Of a DNA stretch of 64,000 nucleotides, positions 1 to 12,721 are shown piece after piece (position 1 is the first letter of the stretch; every line of letters starts with the position of its first letter). This DNA comes from Epiperipatus broadwayi. Its lineage: Eukaryota > Onychophora > Udeonychophora > Euonychophora > Peripatidae. The stretch spans positions 14,441,254 to 14,505,253 of the forward strand of contig JAQFVV010006197.1 in assembly GCA_028023455.1 (NCBI GenBank). The letters are read 5' to 3'. Under the pieces are notes generated by a model. It had not been told where the DNA came from. It did not search any database and worked only from the letters and a program-made list of their open reading frames with translations. A program made the position numbers and the translations under genes.

Positions 1-2726
1 TTGGATTGATGTAACATGTATCCTAGGTCAGAGTTATATAATATTTTTTAAAATTGGGTTATCACATGGAATACTAAAAGAGAGAGAGAAAAGAAAAACC
101 ATGTACTATTACATGAATGGGCAACCAACTTATGGCTGGTGTATTCCCAGTATTCTCCAGCCCCTTTTTTCTAAAAAAAATTTTTATTCTATTTCAATAT
201 ATAATAATCAGTCTCAATAAAAAAAAATTACCCAGTAAAAAAACTTTAATTATTTTCATTTGATAAAGTTTAGATTTAAAATGTAAACAATTTGTAAATT
301 TATATGGGATATATTGTTTTATAGATGTTAATATAGATTTTTTTCTCTTTGTTTTGAAATTGGGAGGGGGGGTATTTATGCTTTTTGTGAAGGAAATTTG
401 AGATTTTTGTACTTATTTTTTTTTCTTTTAGCTTTAATATTTGTTTATTATAAAATAGTTGAATCTGAAGAATTTGCAATACATTGCCAAGTCTGTAATT
501 TAATGAATATTAATTCTGTGAATATTGGTGGCTTTTAATGTAATAAAATAAATATAAAAATTAACATTTAACTAGAAGATAAATGTGTAATTATAAATTA
601 TTCACCACATGTTGTACACTTGTTTAACCATAGATTGATAATCTAACCTATTCTCATTTAATTTTTATTCTGACACATTTTTAATAGAACCATGATATGT
701 GCTATATGTTGTTCCAAGTTCCATCATCATATATAGCAAATAATAGCTCATGTTTTGTTGATAAACTTTGATTAGACTAGTACTGTTCATTGAATTCATC
801 ACACACACACACATATATATATATATAATGTTATATTTTTTTATATGTATAGAATGCATATAGAAATTAAGATTCTGGTATAAACAAAGTTTTTTAAAAA
901 TAAATTGGTGGTACATAGTTTGCTGAGTGTGTGTTTACTGATTCATTTGCTGAAAAAATAAGAATAAGAAGAAAAAACTTACTGTACCATTTTTTTTTTA
1001 AAAAAAAAAACATCTGACTTTCATTGCAATTAAATATACTGGGCAATATTGTTTTTTTTTTAATAACTTATTTGTAAAACTTTTAGTATTATGCTCAGAA
1101 AACACTTTATTACACAGAATGCTGCACCTCAAATTTGGAAAGGATAATAAAGAAAAATGAAGTGTATGTGCTTTCAACATAAAGCAAAGAAATTTTAATA
1201 AACATCATCATATAACAGCTGGTAGTGCATTTTTTATTTAAATGTTATTGTATATGGTGCTCATCGATGAAAAAATAATTTTTCGCATATTGTAAAGTGT
1301 ATTATCTTTAAAAATTGTAATGTCTTTTTGCTTATTTATATTTTTGTTTGTTTGTTTGTTTATTTTTTTAATGAATACTGTATAATTGAAGTTGTGTATT
1401 TTGAATCTGTTTAATTCATGACTTCAGTGTACATATTTTTCCTTTATGATAAATTAGTTCAGATTAGTTAGGATATGTGATCATTATTCTCAATGTTTAT
1501 GCTAGCTAGAGTCCTGAAACAATAACAGAAAAGTGTTAATAAAAATACAGAGATTAGAATCAATTCTATATGATAACCGTTCATTTTGAAGGTGGAACTC
1601 AATATCATGACCTTTATCAGATTATACTTTTTGTGAATTTTTTTGATGATGTATCTGAAAAATTACTCATCTTTCTGAATATACATTGTAAATGAATAAT
1701 TCTAAATATGGTAGAGTTCTTGGTTTGACCATGATTGATAGGTTTAAAATTAGGTATTTGAAGTGTGGTTTTATTATTATCAAATATTTTCTTTTAATCC
1801 AATGGTTAATATAGCATATTGTATTTTTCATTATATAGAATGCTTATGGCTTCATATTGTGGCATCATCCTCAGTAATAATGACATTTTCCTGCAAGCTA
1901 TTATATAGTCTAGTTTGGCATTTTATTACATTATGCATTCTAAGTATAACTAAAAAGAAATAAATTTGTAAAATAAACATTACATAAACTTTAGTAATAA
2001 ATAATACAAATAACTGTATGGTTTATTGCCAATAATTCATAAAAGGTTTGAGCACCAGAGGTAACAGAACTAATTCCACAGTCTATTGATTTTGACCTCC
2101 AGTCAACTCTTTTACCATTTCTGCAAACTACACACCTCAGTTTTGGTACATATTTGCTTGCCATTTTATTCAATAATTTTTTTTTTAATTGAATTTATTG
2201 GTCAATTAGAAATACAATATGAATACAATGTTTTTTATGGATATTCAGCATTGCTGTCTATGATTAATCTTGTGTTTAAACTTCCAGCAACACCTGATTG
2301 AGCTTGAGGCTGCAAGGGATTGTTCATAATTGAGTGTTCTTGGATTTTTTGGGGAGGTGGAATGTTCAGGTTTTAGACAACTGGTAAATTTCCCAGGTAT
2401 CATTAAATATTCCCATGGGAGCCACTATTTGGTTTTTCTTCTTAATTTTCTCTATGATCTTATAAGATGTAGAGATTAAATCAGTTATTATTTTTGAAGC
2501 TTTGCATTGAAAACAATTAACAATTTAAACATTAAAATTAATTTATCTCTTTAAAATAAATTGTATTGCTATATTTATTTAAAATGCAAATTTATTTTTA
2601 AAAAAGTAATAAATTAACAAGAAAATGTTTATTTATTTTTCACCAAATGGTGAAAAATTATTTTAACTAATGAAATATGTCTATCTTGCAATATTTTTTA
2701 ATTATATTCTAACATTTTATTTTTTT
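1..2726. other. AT-rich intronic DNA, no gene seen
   Basis: Low-complexity A/T-rich sequence. A (CA)n-(TA)n microsatellite lies at about 800-828 and several A or T runs are present. No splice-bounded coding segment, RNA gene or transposon end was recognised. Confidence 0.6.
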
Positions 2727-2812
2727 GGTTGTCATCAATAAACCAACATATCCCACTGGATGGCACTGTTTTCGTGCTAAAACACATAAAAATGCCGTTT
2801 CCACGGCCGACA
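2727..2812 (+). repeat. Left terminal inverted repeat of the 2.7-3.9 kb element
   Basis: Markedly G+C-richer than its surroundings and inverted relative to 3823-3905. It contains CCCACTGGATGGC about 20 bp from the end. Confidence 0.75.
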
Positions 2813-3822
2813 CGTTCGAACCCGCGTTTATCTATAATACAACCTTTTTGTTGTACAACAGATTGCAGGCTGCTATGTTGCATCGTAGTACAGCATGTAT
2901 GTTTACGCAGCAAATACATTTTCCCAATTCACATAGTTTATAAAAAGATTACGGCTTGGGGAGAGGGTGTGTTTTTTTGAATTGGATGGAAATGTTATTT
3001 TCATTGGATTTTTTTTTATTTTAAAGTATTGAAATGTTCAGATTTTGTAAAGTAATAATTAACAGACTTTTTACACCGTAGTGTATTGAAGTTTTAAGTA
3101 GTAAATGTTGATGAGATATATGTATAAAGTGAATTGGAATTAGGTAATGCGTCAAGTAACGTACTGTTCGTAACATTTCCACGAGACATTTTAAGATTGT
3201 ACCGTGTGTATATTTTTGAAATAAAAAAGAGCATTAACACAAAAATATCCAGTAAGAAAAGTACAATCGTACACTGTTTTTTTAAATGTCATAAAAAGCA
3301 TATATTATAAACATTTTATATATATATTTGTCGTTGTTTAAAAAAGTTTTAGTTTCTTTCTTTTCTCCAACTACTGTTATACTTTGTTGAATATAGTTTA
3401 CGTTTATTGTTATCATTTATTTTATAGATGTTAGTAAAAAAAAATATTTACAAAAATACGATTTTGATATTTTTTATTTTAACTGTAAACCTAACCCTAA
3501 ACTAACCCTAAAACTAACCGTAACAACTTTTACTTTTACTTGTCATTCTATTTGAAATAAAAAATAGTGGTAAACACCAAAAAAAAAGCCGTAATCCCAG
3601 TAAAAAAATCTCCGATAGAAAATTGATTTTTCTAATAAAAAGAAAACTAAAAAAGACTAATCAAATTTTAATTTGTTTATTTTATTTTACATTTATTATT
3701 ATCATTTAATTTGTATACGTTAATAAAAAATAATATTTAAAATTAAATAATATTTAAAAAAGACGATTTTCGTTTGTTTTTATTTTCGCATTACAAAAAA
3801 CACACAAAATGATTATAATTAA

Positions 3823-3905
3823 CAGCCCGTGAATGATCATATTTTATAGTTTTAGCGTGATAACTGCGCCATCCAGTGGGATATGGTTGCTCATCGACGA
3901 GAACC
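3823..3905 (-). repeat. Right terminal inverted repeat of the 2.7-3.9 kb element
   Basis: The reverse complement matches 2727-2812, including GCCATCCAGTGGGATATGG at about 3868-3886. Confidence 0.75.
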
Positions 3906-6900
3906 ATTTTTTTTAAATAAAATAATTCAGCTTAATAAAAAATATGTTTTCAGCTTTCTAAATCAGCTTAATTAATTAATTTATAAGTTATTTTTCTACA
4001 AATTTTACAGTAAAACAAGAACGTATGAAAAACGAGATTGACTTGCATTACCAAATTAGTCTTTATTTTATAAAATCTTACCATTATATATATAAACTGT
4101 AAATTTAAAAAAAGTTGTATAAACTAGTAAAATGATTTTACAATTCTTATTAGTTTATTTTTAAATCAAACAAGGAGACAAACGAACATAAAATAATAAT
4201 AACTAGAAAAACTTTAAATAACGCAGTTGTTTTGACGTTTACTATTGTTTTACTATTTTAAGAAGTAAATATCTGTTAAATTAAAACAATGCTATTTTAA
4301 AGAAGTAAATTTTATTTTTTTACAGTATTGCTTTCCTCTAAAATAAAAAATGCCTCTTCTTAATTAAACTTTTTTTTACAAGTGTTTAGTTCATTTGTTT
4401 CTAAACATTTTTGTAAACAATTTTTTATAGGTATAAATCAATATAGTCAATCTATGAAGGAATTGTAGTGAACTTGGGGGAAAAATCAAAATTGTGTAAA
4501 AAACGAATGAGCTAAAAGATAATGAGTGAATTACTTGGCATCTGGTAATTTTATTAATTATGCTTACATAAATATCTCCCAAGCAGATATGATAGCAATA
4601 AAAATAAATGATAAGTATAGAATTACAAAAAAATTAAGAGAAAGATAAGATGATTATAATTAGAAGAGTTGTGTTTAGAACTACTGGATATGAATAGGAA
4701 ATGCGCAAGATATTAAACAGATTGAATTTTATAAAAATAAATGATTTCCGAACATCATAAATAAATATAATTATATATGATTAAATGTAGTGCAGTTAGC
4801 AAATTTAGCATTACATTTAATTAAAAAACCTCAGCACTTACCTGTATGAAAAATGCTTTTAACTTAAAGGCATTTCGAAAAGATTAATGTTGGAAATATA
4901 AATAAAAAAGAATTAATGAATTCAAATCTAAATTTGCATTGGTGATTGTATTGTAAATTAATAGACTAAAATAATTTTTGGTATATCACAAGATGAAAAG
5001 TAAGCTAGGAAGAAACTAATGTGAAATGGGTTGATGAGGTCACAAAAATTACTGGCACTGGAAAAAATTTTCCTCTTTAGGTAGCTTTGATGCTTAATTA
5101 GTATTGAATTTATAAATATAAATAATAAAAATCTTAGATAGATAGAGAGAGAGGGAGGGAGAGAGGGGGGGAGAGAGAGAGTTATATACCTTGCTTGATT
5201 TTTTTTTTGGGGGGGAGGGAGGAATTTGAAAGGAAAATAAACTTTGAACTGAATAAAAATATTTATCAAATTACTATTTCTGAAATTGATAGCAGATATT
5301 ATTTGATCTCAATCTAAAGCTTTTCATTGTATTAATAAAAAAAAAAGTATTAAACATTCATTGATTAATTATATTGGCAATTATAATTTTATTCCACATT
5401 GTTAATGTATGTAATAATATATTTTATATTATAAATTTCTATTTTAATGTATATTATAAAGAAGCTCTTGACATACTGGTAGTACATCTCTCTGGTACCC
5501 TTTATTTCACGAATTCAAATCTAAACTGAATAATCTTGGAAATGTTTTCTCAGATTATGCTTAAGATTTTTCTTGCCGTATCTCTTAATCAATATAGATA
5601 GATAACCACCTAATATTGGCTGGTAAGTGGGCATTCTTTTAAATGATGTAATAAGGATGAAAAACTATTCACACCATCATCAGCCAGTACTTTGCAAGCT
5701 TGATAACATTTTCTCCTCTAATATTTCTTTATAAATTACTGTTGGAAAGGCGTTTGCACCTATTGACTACTTAAACGCTGTTTTGCTTATATATAAACAT
5801 TAAAAGTCTAAGACCAAACTAGTCAAAATAATTATATAATAAAGTAAGATTAATTTTTAATTTTTTTAATTGTTCAGGATGTTAAGCAATATTTGATTAA
5901 CAGCATGACAGATACTTTTTATTCAAATTGTTGGAATTCTTTTATACTTAGCTAGGAATGAATCTAAAACCTTTTTTCAGTAATCATATACTTCTAATTC
6001 TGAATTATTCAGGATTATAGCCTGGGGGTTTAATATTATTATTATAGTCACTGTTCTATGCAGTTAGTGTAGTGGTGAAGTTGCAGACTTTATAGTTAAA
6101 AGTTCCGAAATTAATTCTCAGTTGAAAAAAATATTTTCAAATTCTTAGTTTAATTAATATAATGGGCTCTTCTGCTCGTTCTTCTAATTGAGTATTTGAA
6201 TGTTACATGACCTTTCTTCTTCCAATTAATAATATACTTTCCATTCTAAGATGTTCTAATTAATATCTTTGTTGATTCATATGTGTGCATACATGAATAT
6301 AAAAATACACATCTTTCTAATCTTTGCTAAAACTTGGTCAACATCCAATAAATAAGATCTTTTGAAAGTTTATTTGAAGTACTATAGTTTTTAGCTGACA
6401 GTCAAATATTATTTATCCTGTCATCATAGGTATATATTTGAACAGTAAACCACGCCATTTTTGTTTATAATGATTGGAATTAAAAGGCAAAGTTAGCTAA
6501 TTAGCTTTCTTTTTTTTAATAAAATAATAAAAACGTTGTTATTCCAGCTGTAATTTCAATATTTCTTCCTGTATTTCAGCTGCTCGTAAAATGTGATTTA
6601 TATATATTTGTTCTTTATTGGTCTTTCCAAAAAAAAAGTTTTGTATACAATATTCACTTTAAAATTTATTAATCAATAACAATTGAGTAAATATAACTAT
6701 AAATTTATGATGGAATTTTTTTAATAAATATGGAATTAAAATTGTTCGAGTATATTATTTATTGATTAACATATGTATATGAAGCATTTATTTATATAGC
6801 GCTATGTTTATAAATTGTAAAAAGGGCTAATCTTTAGTTTATTGATTAACGAAAAACATTCGATGTCATTTATTGTTTTTTCATGCTTAACAATAAAACA

Positions 6901-7334
6901 ATTGTTTCAAAAATTAGTTTTCACAACATTTTTTAACTCAGATATGAATGTCCATCTAGAGAAAAATTGGAATATCGAACATTTGCGTCAATGCATTATG
7001 CGCAAATATAGTCCAATACTAACTATTTTTATGACATTATTAGTCATATGTTTATTATACAGCTAAAATATCTAAAATATATGTATTATAAATAATGGGG
7101 AATATATTGATCTAATTAAATAAAAAAAAAAACTATCGATTTGGCTTTATTTTAATGCTGGATTTAAAAGGATGTCATGAAATAGCGACTACCATAACCC
7201 CCTGCCACATTCTTACTATTGATTTTAATTTAGGATAGGTGAGCACTGAAATTTAATCAGACCACAAACATCCAGAATATTTCTTTCAATCAATCTTCTT
7301 ATAACTATTATAGTTAGCCATATATTAGTTATAT
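3906..7334. other. AT-rich intronic DNA, no gene seen
   Basis: No coding segment or recognisable element. A purine-rich GA/GGGA tract lies at about 5143-5181, with a G-run near 5209-5220. Open frames here are short and have the composition of random AT-rich DNA. Confidence 0.6.
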
Positions 7335-7725
7335 TTTTTTTGAATACAAATAATACTTAAGCTAGACATAATTAGATGGAATTTAAACACAGACTTTCAG
7401 GCTCCTTTAGCCATCCACCCTATCTTATATAACCAATACATATAACCACATACAGATGAAAAAGATAAATGATCTCCAATATCCATATTTTGTGCTGAAC
7501 CATCACTTATCAGTTCATCAAGATCATCATCTCCCACACATATATAATCAGTGCTCGCTTTATATTAAGATAGCTAATCTACAAACTTTAATGGGTAAGA
7601 TTCAGTCCTCTCCACTCACCATCTCTTCAGCCATTCATAACATTGAAAATCTGTTGGTGGAATGCCCAAAACCCTTATTGATACCAATACCTTAAGTCAC
7701 TCTGACCCCTATTTATTCGATACAA
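7335..7725 (+). repeat. Family A foldback repeat, left half only
   Basis: Runs from GAATACAAATAATACTTAAG through ACACAGACTTTCAGGCTCC, GAAAAAGATAAATGATCTCC and GTTGGTGGAATGCCCAAA to CTTAAGTCACTCTGACCCCT. The same succession of blocks recurs at 7722, 13827 and 22025, which defines the family. No open frame is conserved. Confidence 0.75.
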
Positions 7726-8250
7726 GTGTAGTATATATACTTAAGCTAGATGTAATTAGAAGAGAAGATTTAAGCACAGACTGTCAAGCTTCCTTAGCCA
7801 TCCATTCTATCTTATGTAACCAATACACATGATCATAGTATATGTGAAAAAAATAAATGATCTCCAATATACATATTTTATGCTGAATCGGCATTCATCA
7901 AGTGGTTCAGATCAATTTTACACAGTCAACCTATATTCTGCCCATCCCTCTTCTATATATTTAAATGGACATTTTAAGATTTTACATATCAGGGGTCAGA
8001 ATAAATTAAAGTCAACATGGGTATGACCATATTATTGGCATCACCAAGGGCTTTGAGCATTCCATCATCAGATTTTTAATGATATGGATGGCTGAAGAGT
8101 TGTGGAGAAGATTGAAGTTTGTCCATTAAAGTTTGTATATTTGCTATTTGACTCCTAGTTCAGCATGAACATGTGTATTATATAAGATAGATTGGATGGC
8201 TAAGAGAATGAAAAAAGTCTGGGTTTAATTCTACCTATTAGTGATAAAAG
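7722..8250. repeat. Family A foldback repeat with both arms
   Basis: The left arm (about 7735-7935) begins CTTAAGCTAGATGTAATTAG. The spacer includes CCCATCCCTCTTCTATATAT. The inverted right arm (about 8000-8240) carries GAGCATTCCATCATCAGATT and ATGGCTGAAGAGTTGTGGAG, complementary to the left half of other copies. The arms are diverged, so this is an older copy. Confidence 0.7.
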
Positions 8251-10639
8251 AATGGGCATTTTGGATAAAGGTCAAAGGTTGATTTGGATTGGTCAATTTA
8301 ATGTAATTATAAAAAAATATAATTGATGATTTCATCTTAGTTTTTATAGTAGAGCTCATACTTCTATGGGTACATAGTGCTGATTATCTTTATGTTTTAT
8401 TTTTACATTATAAAATGTTTCAATTTTCACATATTTATAGTTTTGCTTTTATTAATTTACAAAGTGTTTTATTACACTTTTACTTAAGGATACATTGTGC
8501 AAACAAAATGTTTTGAGACTTATTTTAAATTGTAAAAAATATATCATAACAAGAACATGACGTCTATTATAAAAATCATAACATCTTTCCACCTTTATAG
8601 TTTTGAATTTTTTATCATCTCTATTATCTCAACTTTTCAAATATTTTCTATTTACTTTTACTATCTAGTACTATATTTTTTATATTGTTTATCAACTACA
8701 ATATATCATAATTTTAATATTTTATTTACTGCTTCATGTATCTATTTAATACAACATTTTGACTTTATTTATGATATCTAGTCCTAAGTCATATTCTGAT
8801 GTCAAAATTCATGGATAATTGTAATTTACATTGGAATATATTTTTAATAAATATATATATATAGTCAAAATAAAAGTCATAGATCACATGACCCTATTTT
8901 CTTAAGCTTGTAAGTTATAAACAATGAGGATTGCCAATTCCTCAACAAGCTTTGTGATAAATGCTTAACCAGAGCATGTTGTGAACAACAAAATTAAAAT
9001 ATAAAAAAGTAAAATGTCTTTTTTTATTAATTGTTAATTTTTTGAATATTTTACTTAATATATATATATTTGAGTTGTGACTAAGTAAAAACTGAAGATA
9101 TGGAAACTGAAGACACTGTTTAATAAATTAGAGCATATATTTTTTTTAAAAGAATAACTTTAAACCTTTATAAAAAATATAGTTGTATCATTTATCTATT
9201 CAATAGTAAAATGTCTTTATTGTTGTACAAAATATATTTAACAAAAAGCCCCATTCCATTAAAACTGATCTTCTACCAAACCTAATATCATAATGAATAA
9301 CTATATATGTATGTCAAGTTGAAGGCAAATTGATAATAAATGAGTACTTTGATCATTAATTGATTATCATATGAGGAACTTTGCTATTATTTACACTCTC
9401 TTAACATGTTAAATTTAAAGATACATAATAAAATAATAAAATTTTTATATTATTAACATAGAGACATAAGTATACAAATACATGAATATTAAAATTATTA
9501 TTTACTATTATATATACAACTTACAATTATGTAATAAAAGACTTATTCTTGTATAGATGTTCTATGTTTTCTTTACTTAATCAGTTTTATCATTTTTTGT
9601 AATAAGGCTGAGTGAACGTAGATTAATTTCATATTATTTTTTAATGTCATCTGTTCTTATTGTGTGGGAAGATCTTCCTCGTTTGTCTTTATCTAATGTA
9701 GTACTAAAAATTAAGAAATTTAATTTGTGATCATTATTCATTATAATTAATGTCAATATTTTATACAGTTTCATATATTAATTCAGAAACAATTTTTTTT
9801 GTTATATGAATATGCTACAAAATTCTAATTTTGAATGTTTTAAAATATTACTCAAAATAAGTTTCATGATTATGAGCTTTAATATAGTTTATGATTTTAT
9901 TGTGAAATTGTTGGAATTTCATACGTAAGGCAATTTTTCTAAATAAAAAAAAAAAGAGTGTTAAAAGAGTATTTAAAAATTTCATAATAATTTATGCCTC
10001 TGAATCGCTTTGGGATGCTAATGTCTGAGAGAATAATAAGTAACATATAAAGAACACATCTGACTTGTAGATATTCCTCCATAATTTATTACAGAAATTA
10101 CAGATGCATATTTTGAACATTCTGAATGACAGCACAAATTTAAAGTTTAAACATAGGACACAATATTTTAAATCATTATCCATTTAATACTAAATGAAAG
10201 TCTCTTGAGGTTAATCCAGTTTTTTTTCTTTTTTATACATAGACTTTTTTCCTTCACATTGCAAATAAAAACCTTATTTCAAATTATTTTTTCCTATGCT
10301 AGTCTTTAGTTGTTTAACCATTGCCATTTCCAGTGACATTTTCATTTCAGACTCTTAATTTTTTCAATGATTATAATGATATCTCCCATCAATTATTTAT
10401 TCTTTCCATAAATCTTATTTTTGATCCCTTATTATTAATGTTTTCACAGTTTCATAGAAATGGGTAATAAGTTTTATATCAATATAGTTTGTGTAATCTA
10501 TCAAAAGCTAGTAGAATGACATTTCTAACATTGAACTTAAATGATAACTGGGAATCTAGTATCAATTATAATTAAGAAGATTAAATTTTAGTTTACATAT
10601 AATTAATTTCAGAAAGTACAATAATAAATTTTGAAGGGT
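8251..10639. other. AT-rich intronic DNA, no gene seen
   Basis: Nothing recognisable on either strand apart from A/T runs. The frame at 8557-8781 has the Phe/Ile/Tyr/Leu-rich composition expected of translated AT-rich DNA. Confidence 0.55.
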
Positions 10640-11012
10640 TCATGTATAAGCCAAGTTATTAAAAAACTTGAAATTATTATTTTTTGATAAATCAAGAGTG
10701 TATATAATATAACATATAATAAAAATCTCAAACCAAATATTTGAAGAGTTTTGACAAAAAAAAAAAGCTTGCCTTATCTTAAACCACAAATGTTCTTGAG
10801 ATTTAACAGTATTTAAATATTTCACCATTCCTTTTTTCTTTTCTATTTATACCCTGCCATACCAAGTTTTCCATGGTAGTTTTTTTTATTTTAGATATAT
10901 TTCCACTACTGCTAATACCTCAAACTCTTAGTTTTTAACTGCTTTATTTAATTCCAGCCACTTTTCTGGTCTCCTACTATCATGTATATTCAAATATCCA
11001 ATTTTAACAATT
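10640..11012 (-). pseudogene. CR1-like LINE ORF2 relic: start of the endonuclease domain
   Basis: Reading the minus strand from about 11005 gives KIGYLNIHDSRRPEKWLEL, then NKAVKN, a stop, and EFEVLAVVEIYLK, followed by a WYGRV piece. This is the start of an apurinic/apyrimidinic-type LINE endonuclease: the N of LNIH and the E of the VVE motif are catalytic-site positions in this fold. A further 62-codon frame (10640-10828, containing SQEHLWFKIRQ) extends the relic. Stops and a frame change show it is dead. It lies directly downstream of the ORF1 relic on the same strand. Confidence 0.7.
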
Positions 11013-11239
11013 TCTTATTTTCTTACTATGCTTTTATAAATTCTTTTGTCTCTTTCTTCTCTATTAACATTTGTAATTAGTTTGTTTATCATTAGTTTTA
11101 CAGATCCATTCCCTCTCCATATCTACATTTATATCTAAATCAGCTACCCTTTGTTTACTTCTTATATCCCTTCCATTCTTAATCTTCTTTTTGATAATAT
11201 TAAAATTTAAAACCCTACCCTCCACCTTTATAAGTTTCC

Positions 11240-11796
11240 CAAACTACAATATTTTTTTATAAATAAAACCCTCTAATGCTTTACTTCCTTGTTTTGCTCA
11301 ATTCAATCCAACTTTACTATATAACTTCTTACTAATAAAAAAAGTGCCACACATCCACAAGCATAACATTATTTCTCTTGCATAATTTTTTCATTCTCTC
11401 ATTTATAGAACATACCCTATCTAACATATACCTATTGTCAAATCTTGCTAATAATCCAACTATTCCTACCTTTCCTTTAATCTTATTCAAATTACTAATC
11501 AATTCTTTGTGCTCATCCATTACTCTCTCCGATGGTTTTGACAAATTAATTGTCCATATCATAACATAAATATTCCATCTCCCTTGTTTGTTTACCTTAT
11601 CTGTAACATCCTTAATTTTACCTTCAGGCAAGCATACTCTTACAAACCTATTTTTATTTTCCCTTGCAATTACATCTCCACATCCCCTAATTAGCAAATT
11701 TCCTATCAAGACTGTCTCATAATTTAATTTCCCTACTTCATCCATAACATTCTCTTCCACCTTCTGGATTTCCTTATCTAGTTCTTCCTTTTCCAT
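11240..11796 (-). pseudogene. CR1-like LINE ORF1 relic: SGNH esterase domain
   Basis: The 154-codon minus-strand frame (11332-11796) reads MEKEELDKEIQKVEEN, then VLIGNLLIRG, FVRVCLPEGKIKDVTDKVNK, KVGIVGLLARFDNRYMLDR and finally VDVWHFFY. The order and spacing match the SGNH/GDSL esterase found in ORF1 of CR1-like non-LTR retrotransposons. In intact members the GDS nucleophile block sits where GNL is here, and GTND where WTINL is, so both the catalytic Ser and the Gly-Asn block are lost. Beyond the stop at 11332, broken-frame similarity continues to about 11240 (KVGLN...KQGSKALEGFI, resembling a DGLHLN...G block). Confidence 0.75.
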
Positions 11797-12058
11797 TTCT
11801 ATTTATTAATTTCTTGATCTGCTCACACTTCATCTCTAACAATTTTAATTTTTCTTCTACATCCTTTACCTCTTCCTCTATCTTACTTATTATTTGATTA
11901 AATATCTCCATTTTATTACTTATTTTGTTATTCGTGTCTTTTGTCACTCGACTAAGTACATACTCTATTCTATCTTCCTTAATTACATTTTCCTCCATTT
12001 CTCTTGACTTTTTTAAATTATCTAAACTTAGAAACCATTTTTTCATCTCTTTTATCAC
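11774..12058 (-). pseudogene. CR1-like LINE ORF1 relic: coiled-coil segment
   Basis: This 94-codon minus-strand frame is rich in Lys and Glu with leucine-type heptads over IFNQIISKIEEEVKDVEEKL and KLLEMKCEQIKKLI. It overlaps the esterase frame by 23 bp in another reading frame, consistent with a frameshift in one original ORF1. ORF1 coiled coils mediate multimerisation of the nucleic-acid-binding protein. It is old, given the frame breaks on both sides. Confidence 0.65.
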
Positions 12059-12367
12059 ATTTATATATGATCTATATAACTATATACCTGTGATATTTTT
12101 TCTATTCTTATTTAAGCATTTCAAAATGAAAAACCTTATCACATATGGTACACTCTACCAAAGCACACCTAATTTTTTTCAAACCATTGTATATACATTG
12201 TGAATACAAATACAGTCCATATTTTTTTATTTTTCAATTCCCCTACTCATATTTAAATTTATGATTTTTCTACTACTCTTTAAACCTCTTTACACAAAAG
12301 GAAAAAAAACTTTTTTTAAAAAAATGGTGATCAAAAAACATGATCTGCTAGTCTTATACCTCAAATG

Positions 12368-12721
12368 TTATCCTCTTTCCATATAAATCACTTTGTTTCT
12401 TAAATTGAATAATTTTTTAATAGAAAACCTACTAAAAACAACTAATCTTATGTATGACTTAGTTTTAAAATTTCCCTGCAGTAAGCACACACACACAATA
12501 TTTTTTTCTTTTATATTTAAAATGACATATTGAATCACTTTCCAAACATTAATATTATTTTTCCCATTCTTTCCAAATCCAATTAAATCTATCTCTCTGC
12601 ACTCCAATTTGCTTTTCATACCCACTTTTCTCCAGCAACCAAATTTTTTCCAAATGATATTAAAAATATATAAAACTTTAACTGATCTTGTGGAACAAAT
12701 CAGCAACTGTAGATTTTTCAA
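12368..12721 (-). pseudogene. CR1-like LINE ORF1 relic: RRM-like N-terminal segment
   Basis: The minus-strand frame includes CREIDLIGFGKNGKNNINVW, then KVIQYVILNIKEKNIVCVCL, LQGNFKTKSYIRLVVFSRF and SIKKLFNLRNKV. The beta-alpha-beta pattern resembles the RRM-like domain that precedes the coiled coil in some CR1-like ORF1 proteins. It lies upstream (minus strand) of the coiled coil and esterase pieces, separated by about 300 bp of broken sequence. Assignment rests partly on position. Confidence 0.45.

Larger units (their letters stand above)
2727..3905. mobile_element. Non-autonomous DNA transposon with ~80-bp terminal inverted repeats
   Basis: The left end (2727-2812, starting GGTTGTCATCAATAAACCAA) and the reverse complement of the right end (3823-3905, starting GGTTCTCGTCGATGAGCAAC) align over about 80 bp. 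Both contain ATATCCCACTGGATGGC and then a TGCTAAAAC/CGCTAAAAC stretch. Flanks are ATTTTTTT on the left and ATTTTTTT(T) on the right, a possible 8-bp target duplication that is weak because it is low complexity. The interior is AT-rich with a short run of CTAACCCTAA-like units near 3488-3530 and has no transposase frame. It shares end structure with three other elements in this window. Confidence 0.78.
10640..12721 (-). mobile_element. Decayed CR1-like non-LTR retrotransposon, 5' half
   Basis: In minus-strand order: an RRM-like segment, a coiled coil, an SGNH esterase (together ORF1), then the ORF2 endonuclease start. No reverse transcriptase was recognised below 10640, so the copy is either truncated or its 3' half is too diverged. 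Several frameshifts and stops indicate an old insertion in antisense orientation to the host gene. Confidence 0.72.

Noticed and set aside
2725-2980. Coding frame for a small protein (both strands open)
   Set aside because: The frames coincide with the inverted-repeat end of a transposon; openness on both strands reflects its local composition.
3488-3530. Interstitial telomere repeat
   Set aside because: Only a few imperfect CTAACCCTAA-like units, irregularly spaced, inside a transposon.
4958-5269. 103-codon minus-strand frame
   Set aside because: Built on the GA/GGGA purine tract and AT-rich flanks; low-complexity translation (runs of LPPSLPPS type).
12368-12721. Independent host gene
   Set aside because: Better explained as the ORF1 N-terminus of the adjacent CR1-like LINE relic on the same strand.
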